Of a stretch of 64,000 bases of DNA, positions 8,047 to 16,430 are shown in pieces. Under the pieces are notes generated by a model. It searched no databases. It was given only the letters and a program-made list of their open reading frames with translations, and was not told where the DNA came from. Source of the DNA: CBDBUR01 sp965212075 (GTDB lineage Bacteria; Pseudomonadota; Alphaproteobacteria; JAPOUT01; G958296285); the NCBI GenBank assembly GCA_965212075.1, contig OZ243043.1, forward strand, positions 1,426,001 through 1,490,000, given 5' to 3'. How positions within the stretch are numbered: the stretch's first letter is position 1; each line of letters starts with the position of its first letter. The position numbers were made by a program, and so were the translations under genes.

Positions 8047-9189
8047 TTATTTTGACGAGCGAAGCTTATCAAAGATATTATGCGCAGCTTCAGCAAAGCT
8101 GTTGGTATGCGGCGTGTTCTTCTTCGCCAAACTGGCGCGCAATTTTTCCATCAATTTTTTTTGATCGGCATCCAAGCGCACCGGCGTTTCCACTTGAATG
8201 TCAATAAATAAATCTCCTTTGCGCTGGTCGCGCAGCCCGCAAATGCCATGGCCGCGAATCCGCAATCTTTTGCCGGTTTGGCAGCCTTCGGGAATCTTGA
8301 CCGAAATTTTTCCTTCATCCAATGTCGGCACGCTCACCTCGCCGCCTAAAGCTGCAAGCGGCATGGAGACAGGCACAACACAAAAGAAATTGCGCCCTTC
8401 GCGATAAAAAATATCATGAGGTTTAATCTGAACGAACAAATATAAATCGCCCGGCGGCGCATTGCGCATGCCGGCGCTGCCTTTGTTTTTTAAGCGCATC
8501 TGTGCGCCGTCGCCAATGCCCGCCGGAATTTTTACCCGAAGTTTTTCCTGTCCCAGCACACGGCCCTGTCCGGAACATTGAGAACATGGATTGCTCATCA
8601 TGCGTCCAGCGCCGCCGCATGATGAGCAGGTCTGCTCAAATGTCATGAAACCGCTTTGCCGTCGGATCACGCCTTGTCCATGACATTGGCTGCAGGCAAC
8701 ATTCTGCGATTCCCTGCCCGCGCCCGATCCTTTGCAGGATTTGCAGCTTTCTTCGGCGGCCAGCGAAAATTCAACCTCTGTGCCGCGCGCGGCCTGTTCA
8801 AGTGAAATTTCAACGTCATGACGCACATCTTCGCCGCGCTGCTCATATTGTTGGTGATGGCCGCCCATAAAATTATTGAATAGATCGCCAAAAATATCCG
8901 ACATGGATGATGAAAAATTTTGGCTAAAATCAGCGCCAAAGGGATTTGCTCCAGAAGGATTGCCCTGCGCAAAGGCCGCATCGCCAAAGCGGTCATAGGC
9001 CGCGCGCGCCTGATCGTTTTTGAGCACATCGTAAGCATGGGAAATGCTTTTGAATTTTTCCGCCGCAGATTCATCGCCCGGATTGCGGTCGGGATGATAT
9101 TGCTTGGCGAGCTGCCGATAGGCCTGTTTGATTTCTTCGGCGGAAGCGCTCTGCTTCACGCCTAATTCTTGATAAAGATCGGCTGCCAT
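8047..9189 (-). CDS. dnaJ: Chaperone protein DnaJ
   Basis: 380 residues, type I DnaJ. Co-chaperone that stimulates DnaK ATPase. J domain with HPD at 32-34, Gly/Phe-rich linker around 75-110, then four zinc-binding CxxCxGxG-type motifs (CKSCKGSG, CSQCHGQG, CSSCGGAG, CSQCSGQG), then the substrate-binding C-terminal domain. It follows dnaK with a 34-base gap containing a 10-bp tandem duplication; AAGG before the ATG is part of that repeat. Likely co-transcribed from the dnaK heat-shock promoter. Confidence 0.98.
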   Translation of the reverse strand: MAADLYQELGVKQSASAEEIKQAYRQLAKQYHPDRNPGDESAAEKFKSISHAYDVLKNDQARAAYDRFGDAAFAQGNPSGANPFGADFSQNFSSSMSDIFGDLFNNFMGGHHQQYEQRGEDVRHDVEISLEQAARGTEVEFSLAAEESCKSCKGSGAGRESQNVACSQCHGQGVIRRQSGFMTFEQTCSSCGGAGRMMSNPCSQCSGQGRVLGQEKLRVKIPAGIGDGAQMRLKNKGSAGMRNAPPGDLYLFVQIKPHDIFYREGRNFFCVVPVSMPLAALGGEVSVPTLDEGKISVKIPEGCQTGKRLRIRGHGICGLRDQRKGDLFIDIQVETPVRLDADQKKLMEKLRASLAKKNTPHTNSFAEAAHNIFDKLRSSK

Positions 9190-9193
9190 AAAA

Positions 9194-9213
9194 TTGCCTT
9201 ATCTTGCCTTATC
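9194..9213 (-). repeat. Perfect 10-bp tandem duplication in the dnaJ leader
   Basis: ttgccttatc occurs at 9194-9203 and 9204-9213. Read on the coding strand it gives gataaggcaa twice directly ahead of the dnaJ ATG, so the AAGG ribosome binding site is duplicated. Confidence 0.93.
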
Positions 9214-9223
9214 TGTGCAGCGA

Positions 9224-11155
9224 TCAATCACCGGATTTTTTCGTATCAGCGTCTGTTTCTTCAACCACTTCAGCATCTTCTATATCAGGATTTGCCGCGC
9301 CCTGACCCTCGGAACCATTAGCGCCATTGGCAGCCGCCTCTTGCGCAGCTTGCTGCTCTTTATACAGCAATTCGCCAATTTTCATGCTGGCTTGCGCGAG
9401 CGTATGGGTCTTGGCCTGAATGTCCTGTGCGTCGTCTGTTTTGAGCGCCTCGTCAAGCGCCGTGAGCGCCTCGTCAATTTTTTTGCGGTCATCTTCCGGC
9501 AGTTTGTCGCCTGCCTCATCCAGACTTTTGCGCGTTGAATGAATCAGAGCCTCGCCCTGATTGCGCGCCTCAATGATTTCCTTTTTCTTGCGATCTTCGC
9601 CTTCATGTTCTTGGGCTTCTTTGATCATGCGCTCAACCTGATCCTTATCAAGCCCGCCAGAGGCCTCGATCCTGATTTGCTGCTCTTTGTTCGTCGCTTT
9701 ATCTTTGGCCGAGACCTGAACGATGCCATTGGCGTCAATGTCAAAACTGACTTCAATTTGCGGCATGCCGCGCGGCTGTTTGGGAATTCCCTCAAGGTTG
9801 AACTGGCCCAAAAGCTTATTGCCTTCGGCCATTTCGCGTTCACCTTGAAAAACCCTGATCGTCACCGCAGTCTGCTCATCGGCGGCGGTCGAAAAAACTT
9901 GCGATTTCTTCGTCGGAATCGTCGTGTTGCGGTCAATCAGCCGCGTGAACACGCCGCCCAAAGTTTCAATGCCCAGCGACAAAGGTGTGACGTCAAGCAG
10001 AAGCACGTCTTTAATGTCGCCCTGCAAAACGCCCGCTTGTATCGCTGCGCCCATCGCCACCACTTCGTCAGGGTTGCTGCTCGTATTGGGCGCGGTGCCA
10101 AAAACTTTTTTAACAAATTCACGCACCTGCGGCATGCGCGTCTGGCCGCCGACAACGATCACTTCATTGACTTCGCTTGCGCTCAAACCGGCATCGCGCA
10201 AAGCCTGCTCACAGGGGGCGCGTGTGCGTTCTACTAAATCTTCTGTCAGCGCCTCCAGCTTGGCGCGCGACAATTTTATCGTCAAATGTTTTGGGCCGGA
10301 TTGGTCGGCAGTGATGAAAGGCAGGTTGATCTCAGTTTCCAACGCGGACGATAATTCAATTTTGGCTTTTTCTGCCGCCTCTTTGAGCCGCTGCAAAGCC
10401 AGCGGATCGCTGCGAACATCTATGCCCTGACTCTTCTTGAACTCATCCGCCAAATGATCAACAAGGCGCATATCAAAATCCTCGCCGCCCAGAAACGTGT
10501 CGCCATTGGTTGATTTCACCTCAAAGACGCCGTCGCCCAGCTCAAGAATGGATACGTCAAATGTGCCGCCGCCTAAATCATAAACGGCGATTGTTTTGGC
10601 GTCTTTCTTGTCCAAACCATAGGCCAATGCGGCGGCGGTGGGCTCGTTGATGATGCGCAAAACTTCAAGTCCGGCAATTTTGCCGGCGTCTTTTGTCGCC
10701 TGTCTTTGCGAGTCGTTGAAATATGCCGGCACCGTGATGACGGCTTGAGTCACCTTTTCATTTAGATAATTTTCCGCCGTCTCTTTCATTTTTTGCAAAA
10801 TGAACGCCGAAATTTGCGCCGGAGAATAATCTTTATCATTGGCGCGCACCCAAGCATCGCCATTGCCGCTTTTGATGATCTCATAAGGCGCCATATCAAT
10901 ATCTTTTTGCGTGGTCGGATCGTCAAAGCTGCGGCCAATCAATCTTTTGATCGCAAACAGAGTATTTTGCGGATTGGTCACCGCTTGCCGTTTGGCGGGC
11001 AGACCGACGAGCTTTTCGCCGTCTTTGGCAAAGGCGACCATAGACGGCGTCGTGCGCGTGCCCTCAGAATTTTCAATGACGTGCGGTGTTGCGCCTTCCA
11101 TAACCGCAACGCAGGAATTGGTCGTGCCGAGGTCAATGCCGATGACTTTGCTCAT
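9224..11155 (-). CDS. dnaK: Chaperone protein DnaK (Hsp70)
   Basis: 643 residues, full length. ATP-dependent chaperone working with DnaJ and GrpE. N-terminal IGIDLGTTNSCVAVMEG, phosphate loops AVYDLGGGTFDVS and VVGGQTRMP, the linker DVTPLSLGIETLGG, the substrate-binding beta domain and the helical lid are all present; the tail ends in an acidic stretch rather than a typical EEVKKK end. AAGGAGATATA precedes the ATG. A sigma-32-like promoter lies 70 bases upstream in the dnaK-grpE spacer. Confidence 0.99.
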   Translation of the reverse strand: MSKVIGIDLGTTNSCVAVMEGATPHVIENSEGTRTTPSMVAFAKDGEKLVGLPAKRQAVTNPQNTLFAIKRLIGRSFDDPTTQKDIDMAPYEIIKSGNGDAWVRANDKDYSPAQISAFILQKMKETAENYLNEKVTQAVITVPAYFNDSQRQATKDAGKIAGLEVLRIINEPTAAALAYGLDKKDAKTIAVYDLGGGTFDVSILELGDGVFEVKSTNGDTFLGGEDFDMRLVDHLADEFKKSQGIDVRSDPLALQRLKEAAEKAKIELSSALETEINLPFITADQSGPKHLTIKLSRAKLEALTEDLVERTRAPCEQALRDAGLSASEVNEVIVVGGQTRMPQVREFVKKVFGTAPNTSSNPDEVVAMGAAIQAGVLQGDIKDVLLLDVTPLSLGIETLGGVFTRLIDRNTTIPTKKSQVFSTAADEQTAVTIRVFQGEREMAEGNKLLGQFNLEGIPKQPRGMPQIEVSFDIDANGIVQVSAKDKATNKEQQIRIEASGGLDKDQVERMIKEAQEHEGEDRKKKEIIEARNQGEALIHSTRKSLDEAGDKLPEDDRKKIDEALTALDEALKTDDAQDIQAKTHTLAQASMKIGELLYKEQQAAQEAAANGANGSEGQGAANPDIEDAEVVEETDADTKKSGD

Positions 11156-11225
11156 TTATATCTCCTTTTGTGGTTCTCTTTGTTTGAGCCCTATTTGCTC
11201 TCATTTTTGAGGGGATTAAGTCTAC

Positions 11226-11254
11226 ATATAGGCATGCAAGCGCACTTTGCCAAG
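11226..11254 (-). promoter_or_regulatory. Sigma-32-type heat-shock promoter of dnaK
   Basis: On the minus strand CTTG (11254-11251) is followed after 18 bases by CCTATAT (11232-11226). This matches the published alphaproteobacterial RpoH consensus CTTG-N17/18-CYTATNT base for base. It is 70 bases upstream of the dnaK ATG, so dnaK-dnaJ can be induced apart from hrcA-grpE. Confidence 0.75.
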
Positions 11255-11283
11255 ATATCCTTGTTTTTAAAGTTTTCTTGGTT

Positions 11284-11856
11284 TTAGGGCTTTTTGGGCG
11301 GATTTTCCCGTGTTTCGGGAGTCTGCGCCTCAAGAGGCTGTGCTGCGCGCGTGACCCCAACCCGCGCTGGCCGCAAAAGCCGCGCGCCGATCATATAGCC
11401 ATCTTCAATGATTTCCGTGATGGTTCCCGCCTCTGCTTTGGGGTCGGTTTTTTCAAAAAGCGCTTCATGCAGATGCGGATCAAACATCTGTCCGATCGCT
11501 TCAATGCGCACCACATGATGGCGCGTCAAAATGGCCTGCATCTCACGCAGAGTGAGCCGCACACCATCTTTGAGGCTGTTATCGGACTCCTCATCCAAAG
11601 TCGCGAGTACGCGGTTCATATTATCCAAAACCGGCAGCAGATCGCGCGCAAAGCTCTCAATTGCAAATGAGCTCGCTTTTTCCATTTCGCGGCTCATGCG
11701 CTTGCGCAGATTTTCCATATCCGCTTGGCTGCGCAAAAGCTGGTCTTTAAGCTGGTGTTTAAGTTCCGAGATTTGATCTTCCAAAGATGATTCTTGCTCT
11801 TTTTCCTCTTCCGCAATTTGCTGGCCGTTATTTTCTTGAGCGGGTTCTGTGTTCAC
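11284..11856 (-). CDS. grpE: Nucleotide exchange factor GrpE
   Basis: 190 residues. Releases ADP from DnaK. An acidic, Gln/Glu-rich N-terminal segment is followed by the long coiled coil (SSLEDQISELKHQLKDQLLRSQADMENLRKRM) and the C-terminal beta domain with the characteristic MFDPHLHEALFE and DGYMIGARLLRPARVGV. The start is GTG at 11856, with GGAGG six bases upstream, overlapping the hrcA stop by four bases (GTGA), so translation is coupled to hrcA. Confidence 0.96.
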   Translation of the reverse strand: MNTEPAQENNGQQIAEEEKEQESSLEDQISELKHQLKDQLLRSQADMENLRKRMSREMEKASSFAIESFARDLLPVLDNMNRVLATLDEESDNSLKDGVRLTLREMQAILTRHHVVRIEAIGQMFDPHLHEALFEKTDPKAEAGTITEIIEDGYMIGARLLRPARVGVTRAAQPLEAQTPETRENPPKKP

Positions 11857-12992
11857 GAGGTGCCTCCTTTAGGGTGCAGAAAATTTCCAATCATGTGCGC
11901 TGTATAATCCACGATCGGGATGATGCGGGCATAATTTAATCGTGTCGGGCCGATGATGCCGATCGCGCCGATGATTTGCGCATTTTGTCCTTCCGGCGCA
12001 TCAGGGTCGCCGCCGCTTTGACGATAGGGACTCACAATCAGCGAAGACCCTGACAAAGAAAATAATTTCGTTTCCGCGCCAATAAAAATGCGCATGCCAT
12101 CGGCCTCTTCAGCGCGGTCCAAAAGATTGAGCAATTCGGTTTTCGTTTCCAAATTATCAAATAATTCGCGCACGCGTTCAAGCTCATCAAGCTCGTTAAT
12201 GTTTTCGAGCAGATGATTGCGCCCGCGCACGATCAAAGATTTTTTAACCTCTTGAGAATCTATTCCCGTCCAAACCGCGATCCCCGCTTCCACAAGGCGC
12301 TGGGTCAATTCATCAAGCTCGCCGCGCGCATGTTCCACCTCTTGGTCAAGCAATCCCTTAAATTCTCGCAGCGAATGCCCGCAAAGCCGCGTGTTGAGAT
12401 AATTTGTCGCTTGTATCAAAGATGTCGGCGGCAGGCCCGGCGGCAAATCCATCAGCCGATTTTCAACGAGGCCATCTTCTGTCACAATGATCACCAAAGC
12501 TTGATCGCGCGACAGCGCAACAAATTCAATATGCTTCAGCCGCCGCGCCTCCAAATGCGGCGCGACAACGAGCCCAGCGCAGCGACTCAGCGCGGCAAGC
12601 ATGTCGCCTGCTTGTGCCAGCACGTCTTGCGTCGTTTCAGCGCCGACGCTTAACGTCTTTCCAATGCCGCGCTGTTCTTTATGTGAAAGATCCTCAATTT
12701 CCAAAAGCGCATCCACGAAAAGCCGCAAGCCCAAATCTGTCGGCATGCGTCCGGCTGAAATGTGCGGCGCGCATAAAAGCCCCAAAGCCTCAAGCTCAGC
12801 CATCACATGGCGAATCGTCGCCGCCGATAAAGGCAATTCCCGACTCAGCGCCGCTGAGCCGATCGGCTGCCCGCCGGAAAGCCAGTTTTGAACAATGCGG
12901 CGAAAAATCTCTATTGAGCGCTCGTTGAGGTCTTGCAGCGCAGAGGAAGGCGCGCAAAATGGCTTGCGTGATGATTTTTGCGGTGATTTCAT
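11853..12992 (-). CDS. hrcA: Heat-inducible transcription repressor HrcA
   Basis: 379 residues, about 25 longer than usual at the N-terminus. HrcA represses genes carrying a CIRCE operator. The winged-helix region IGSAALSRELPLSAATIRHVMAELEALGLL and the GRMPTDLGLRLFVD segment are characteristic, as is the C-terminal IGAIGIIGPTRLNYARIIPIVDYTA. No CIRCE inverted repeat is visible in front of hrcA or dnaK here; its target is presumably groESL elsewhere. In relatives the RNase PH gene lies beside hrcA; here rdgB follows directly on the other strand. Confidence 0.95.
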   Translation of the reverse strand: MKSPQKSSRKPFCAPSSALQDLNERSIEIFRRIVQNWLSGGQPIGSAALSRELPLSAATIRHVMAELEALGLLCAPHISAGRMPTDLGLRLFVDALLEIEDLSHKEQRGIGKTLSVGAETTQDVLAQAGDMLAALSRCAGLVVAPHLEARRLKHIEFVALSRDQALVIIVTEDGLVENRLMDLPPGLPPTSLIQATNYLNTRLCGHSLREFKGLLDQEVEHARGELDELTQRLVEAGIAVWTGIDSQEVKKSLIVRGRNHLLENINELDELERVRELFDNLETKTELLNLLDRAEEADGMRIFIGAETKLFSLSGSSLIVSPYRQSGGDPDAPEGQNAQIIGAIGIIGPTRLNYARIIPIVDYTAHMIGNFLHPKGGTS

Positions 12993-13058
12993 CCAGTAAA
13001 CTCGCTTATATTTGGCAGGTTAAATTTATATGTAGGAATTTACATCGGATAGGTCAAT

Positions 13059-13082
13059 TATCCAAAAGCTTATCCAAAAGCT
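13059..13082. repeat. Perfect 12-bp tandem duplication between hrcA and rdgB
   Basis: tatccaaaagct occurs at 13059-13070 and 13071-13082 with no mismatch, about 40 bases ahead of the rdgB ATG in the divergent promoter region. Confidence 0.93.
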
Positions 13083-13123
13083 TCGAAATTAGAAGATAAT
13101 AAGAATAAGGAGGATAAGCGCAT

Positions 13124-13768
13124 ATGACTCAACTCGCCGCTGGCACGCGGCTCGTCATCGCTTCGCACAATAAGGGCAAGGTCAAGGAAATGGCCGATTT
13201 ATTGCGCGATTACCGGCTTGAGCTCATTTCCGCCGCCGATCTTTGTCTGCCAGAGCCCGAAGAAACAGGCGCCAGCTTCCGCGAAAATGCCGAGCTTAAA
13301 GCGCGCACGGCTGCGCAGCATGCGGGGTTGATGGCGCTCAGTGATGATTCCGGCCTTGCGGTTGACGCGCTCAATGGCGCGCCGGGGATTTTTTCTGCGC
13401 GCTGGGCCCCCGCGCCGCATGGCGGTATGCCGCGTGATTTCCGTCAAGCCTGTTTGCGCGTGTGGGAAAATATCCAAAAGGCGGACATGGATCATACGGG
13501 CGCGCATTACACAGCGCAATTTGTTTGTGTGCTCGCGCTCGCTTGGCCGCACGATAAAGTGATTTCTTTTGAAGGGCGCGTATCCGGCCAGATCGTCTGG
13601 CCGCCGCGCGGTGAATATGGATTCGGCTATGATCCCATTTTCATCGCCGATGGCCAGAAACAAAGCTTTGGAGAAATGAAGCCTGAGGACAAGCATAAAA
13701 TATCTCACCGCGCGCACGCTTTTGTGCTGTTAAAAAATTATTTTGAAAAAAATTATTTTGAAATATGA
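13124..13768 (+). CDS. rdgB: dITP/XTP pyrophosphatase (non-canonical purine NTPase)
   Basis: 214 residues. Removes dITP, ITP and XTP from the nucleotide pool. N-terminal ASHNKGKVKEM nucleotide-binding loop, LMALSDDSGLAVDAL with the metal-binding acids, GAPGIFSARWA, and GYDPIFIADGQ are all in place. AAGGAGGATAAGC before the ATG is one of the strongest ribosome binding sites in the window. The last ten residues, NYFEKNYFEI, come from a perfect 15-bp tandem duplication and extend past the usual end. The stop overlaps the hemW ATG. Confidence 0.96.
   Translation: MTQLAAGTRLVIASHNKGKVKEMADLLRDYRLELISAADLCLPEPEETGASFRENAELKARTAAQHAGLMALSDDSGLAVDALNGAPGIFSARWAPAPHGGMPRDFRQACLRVWENIQKADMDHTGAHYTAQFVCVLALAWPHDKVISFEGRVSGQIVWPPRGEYGFGYDPIFIADGQKQSFGEMKPEDKHKISHRAHAFVLLKNYFEKNYFEI
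13732..13761 (+). repeat. Perfect 15-bp tandem duplication at the rdgB stop
   Basis: aaaaaattattttga is present at 13732-13746 and 13747-13761. It doubles the pentapeptide NYFEK just before the stop and keeps the reading frame. Confidence 0.95.
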
Positions 13769-14919
13769 GAAAATTGGCAATTTATATTCACTGGCCATTT
13801 TGTTTGGCGCTTTGTCCTTATTGCGACTTCAACGTCAAAGTCAAACGCGATATTTCCGATCATGAGTCTCAAAATTTCATTGATGCCATTGAGCACGAGC
13901 TGAACTTGCTTGCCGAAATGGCAGGCGATAGACATATTCCAAGCGTTTTTTTTGGCGGCGGTACGCCTTCTTTGATGCCGCCTGACCTTGTGGCAAAAAT
14001 TCTTGATAAAATTGGAAAAACTTTTATCTTAGATCGCGATGCTGAAATCACATTGGAAGCCAATCCGGAAAATGCGGCGCAAGGTATTTTTTCTGCTTTT
14101 TGTGCCGCAGGCATCAACCGGCTTTCCTTAGGTGTGCAATCGCTCAATGATGACGCGCTAAAATTTCTGGGCCGCAAGCATGATGGCCACCAAGCGCGCT
14201 ATGCTATAGAGCTTGCGCAGAAAATTTTTCCCGAAACATCCTTTGATCTCATTGCCGCGCGTCCGGAACAAGATGAGATGTCATGGCGGCAGGAATTACA
14301 AGAAGCTTTGGCGCTGGCGCCGACCCATCTTTCCATCTACCAGCTGACCTGTCCTGAAGGCACACTTTTTGGCCGTGATGTGCAGCGCGGACGTTTTTCT
14401 TTGCCTGACGAAAATCTCGCCGCGCGGCTTTACCTGCTGAGCGACGAGCTTTGTCAGAGCTACGGGCTTGCGCGCTATGAAATTGCCAATCACGCGCGTC
14501 CCGGCCATGAGTCGCGGCATAATCTAGCCTATTGGCATTATCATGATTATGCCGGATTGGGGCCGGGTGCGGCTGGCAGGTTGACGCTCGATTCACAAAA
14601 CCTTTTTGTTGCTACGCAAACACCGCGCGCCCCCAAAACATGGCAAAGTTCAGCCAAAGACAATGATTTTTGGCACCATTATCAGTGCGCCGCGCTGAGT
14701 GCCAAAACGCGCAGCACCGAAATGCTGATCATGGGATTGCGCCTCGCGCAAGGCCTGTCTTTGGCGCGCCATCGCGCGCTCACCGGACAGACTTTAGATC
14801 AAAATAAAATCGCCGCTTTATCCGCGCAAGGCCTGCTGCGGCAAACGGCCAGCCATCTTTGCGCCACAAAAAAGGGCGCATTATTGCTGGATCAGATCAC
14901 CGCGCAACTTGTTCAATAG
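13765..14919 (+). CDS. hemW: Radical SAM heme chaperone HemW
   Basis: 384 residues. HemW-type proteins bind heme and a 4Fe-4S cluster and resemble, but are not, coproporphyrinogen III dehydrogenase. The radical SAM cysteines are Cys13, Cys17 and Cys20 in HWPFCLALCPYCDFN. FFGGGTPSLM, LEANPEN and GVQSLNDDALKFLGRKHD are typical HemW/HemN family motifs, and the C-terminal HemN domain starts near residue 290. The ATG overlaps the rdgB stop; this rdgB-hemW pairing is usual in the class. The 3' end overlaps the convergent lipoprotein gene by 23 bases. Confidence 0.93.
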   Translation: MRKLAIYIHWPFCLALCPYCDFNVKVKRDISDHESQNFIDAIEHELNLLAEMAGDRHIPSVFFGGGTPSLMPPDLVAKILDKIGKTFILDRDAEITLEANPENAAQGIFSAFCAAGINRLSLGVQSLNDDALKFLGRKHDGHQARYAIELAQKIFPETSFDLIAARPEQDEMSWRQELQEALALAPTHLSIYQLTCPEGTLFGRDVQRGRFSLPDENLAARLYLLSDELCQSYGLARYEIANHARPGHESRHNLAYWHYHDYAGLGPGAAGRLTLDSQNLFVATQTPRAPKTWQSSAKDNDFWHHYQCAALSAKTRSTEMLIMGLRLAQGLSLARHRALTGQTLDQNKIAALSAQGLLRQTASHLCATKKGALLLDQITAQLVQ

Positions 14920-16348
14920 AGCTATCTTCAATCGTAAACTCCTCCGGTGCTTCGGAGACGATTTGCCGCTGGCGGCGTTTGATTTCAATCACCGCCAGAC
15001 CGCGCTCGGCAATTGCGCCCTTGATAAGCGTTTCACCCTTGCGGCGGATAGGAAAGCGGTAAATGCCGTCAATGCCAATAAAGCCGCCGGGCTGTGTGAT
15101 CTGCTCCCACTTAAACGGCGGATCGCTTTGCTCGGCAAGTGCGCGCGCCAAGCCAACGCCGTCATAACCCAGCGTAACTAGCCGCGGAATCTGACGGCGA
15201 AATTCACGCTGCATGCGCGCTCTCAAAATTTCAGCATTGTCAGGCGGCGGCGCCGCAAACCGCGCGCCGTTAAGCGGCAATTCGCGGCCAAGCTTTGGGT
15301 CGTCCCATAATCCGGTGCCCAGAAAAAAAACCTGCCGCGACGTGATGTCAAAATTCGGCAGCAATTGCACCAAGCCGCGCAGCGACGCGCCGCCTTCGGC
15401 AAACAAAATCGCCTGATAGGGAATTTCTCCCAGCGCGTCGATTTTTTCGAGCCGATCAATATCGGCTTCAATCTGTTTGAGGCGAATGTCCGCAGGCACA
15501 GAATCTTGCTGCCGCCTTTGCGCGCGGCCACGCACAAAGCGACCGCGCTGCGTTTTGCGTCCGCGCGTTTTTAACTGCGTTTGCGCCCGCGCGCGTTCAC
15601 GCTCCAAGCGGCGCATTTCCTGCTCGCGCTTCTTGCGCCGCCACGCATAATCCGCCAGCCGCCGCGCCGGCTCTTCGGCTTTGGAGATCGCTTCGGCGAT
15701 CAAGGGCGGATAAGTTTCAATCGCGTGAATCTCAATGCCAAACTCATCCGCCGCATCCACAAACGCCGTGCGCACCAAACGGCCATAGGCCGTGCGCGGC
15801 AAAAATGCCGCCATGCGCCGCACATTCAATTTTTGCGCATGTTCAATCACACGCCGCACTTGCTGCGCGGGCGAAAATCCCAATAGATAAACATTGTCGC
15901 TGACAACGCGCTCATCTGATGAAAACGCAATCACCGGAGCCGGACTGCGCGCCGCAAGCGGCGCCACCGCGCGCACAGAGTTTGATAAAAGCGGCCCTAA
16001 AATAATATGCGCGTCTTGTGCTAGCGCGTCTTGCATCGCGCGGCGCGCGCCGTCGGGTGTGCCTTTGGTGTCTTTGGGAATTAACACCAGCCGCGTCTTG
16101 CCGCTGTCAAATAAAGCCATCTGCGCCGCATCGGAGATCGCCCGCGCCAACATTTGCCATTCTTTCTGCTGTGCGCCGAAAGGCAGAAGCAGCGCAACAT
16201 TGATCGGCTTGCCCGTCGGCGGATTGCTGATCACCGCCACTTGCCGCCCCGCACAGGAATGCGCTGCCAGCAACAGGCTCAAAAGACAAAAAGCGCGCAA
16301 ACAGCGCTTAAGATTTGCGCCAAAAGAGCTTATACTTTCTAAAAACAT
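14897..16348 (-). CDS. LpoA-like penicillin-binding protein activator / periplasmic binding-fold lipoprotein
   Basis: 483 residues from the ATG at 16348, preferred because AAGGA precedes it; a GTG at 16369 would add seven. A hydrophobic signal segment (CLRAFCLLSLLLAAHSC) ends at a possible but non-ideal lipoprotein cysteine. The body is a type I periplasmic binding fold: INVALLLPFG, RAMQDALAQDAHIILGPLLS and APVIAFSSDERV. Alphaproteobacteria often carry such a gene divergent from rsmI, as here, and it is usually called a penicillin-binding protein activator. A very basic, Arg-rich, coiled-coil-like insert occupies roughly residues 225-300. The function in peptidoglycan synthesis is inferred from family and position. 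Confidence 0.8.
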   Translation of the reverse strand: MFLESISSFGANLKRCLRAFCLLSLLLAAHSCAGRQVAVISNPPTGKPINVALLLPFGAQQKEWQMLARAISDAAQMALFDSGKTRLVLIPKDTKGTPDGARRAMQDALAQDAHIILGPLLSNSVRAVAPLAARSPAPVIAFSSDERVVSDNVYLLGFSPAQQVRRVIEHAQKLNVRRMAAFLPRTAYGRLVRTAFVDAADEFGIEIHAIETYPPLIAEAISKAEEPARRLADYAWRRKKREQEMRRLERERARAQTQLKTRGRKTQRGRFVRGRAQRRQQDSVPADIRLKQIEADIDRLEKIDALGEIPYQAILFAEGGASLRGLVQLLPNFDITSRQVFFLGTGLWDDPKLGRELPLNGARFAAPPPDNAEILRARMQREFRRQIPRLVTLGYDGVGLARALAEQSDPPFKWEQITQPGGFIGIDGIYRFPIRRKGETLIKGAIAERGLAVIEIKRRQRQIVSEAPEEFTIEDSSIEQVAR

Positions 16349-16400
16349 TTTTTGTCCTTTTTGATTCACGACTTTAGCGCGTTCTCACACAAATTCCTAC

Positions 16401-16430
16401 GAAGATGCCCAGCAAGAAGATGCCTAGCAA
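16401..16430 (+). repeat. 15-bp duplication spanning the rsmI start
   Basis: gaagatgcccagcaa (16401) and gaagatgcctagcaa (16416) differ at one base. Each carries an ATG, so the start codon and the peptide MPSKK/MPSK are doubled; a third ATG follows at 16432. Confidence 0.92.

Noticed and set aside
9539..10237. 232-residue open frame antisense to dnaK
   Set aside because: Antisense frames over dnaK are a well-known artefact of its codon usage; no domain or ribosome binding site supports it.
12993..13123. CIRCE operator for HrcA
   Set aside because: The TTAGCACTC-N9-GAGTGCTAA pattern is absent here and upstream of dnaK.
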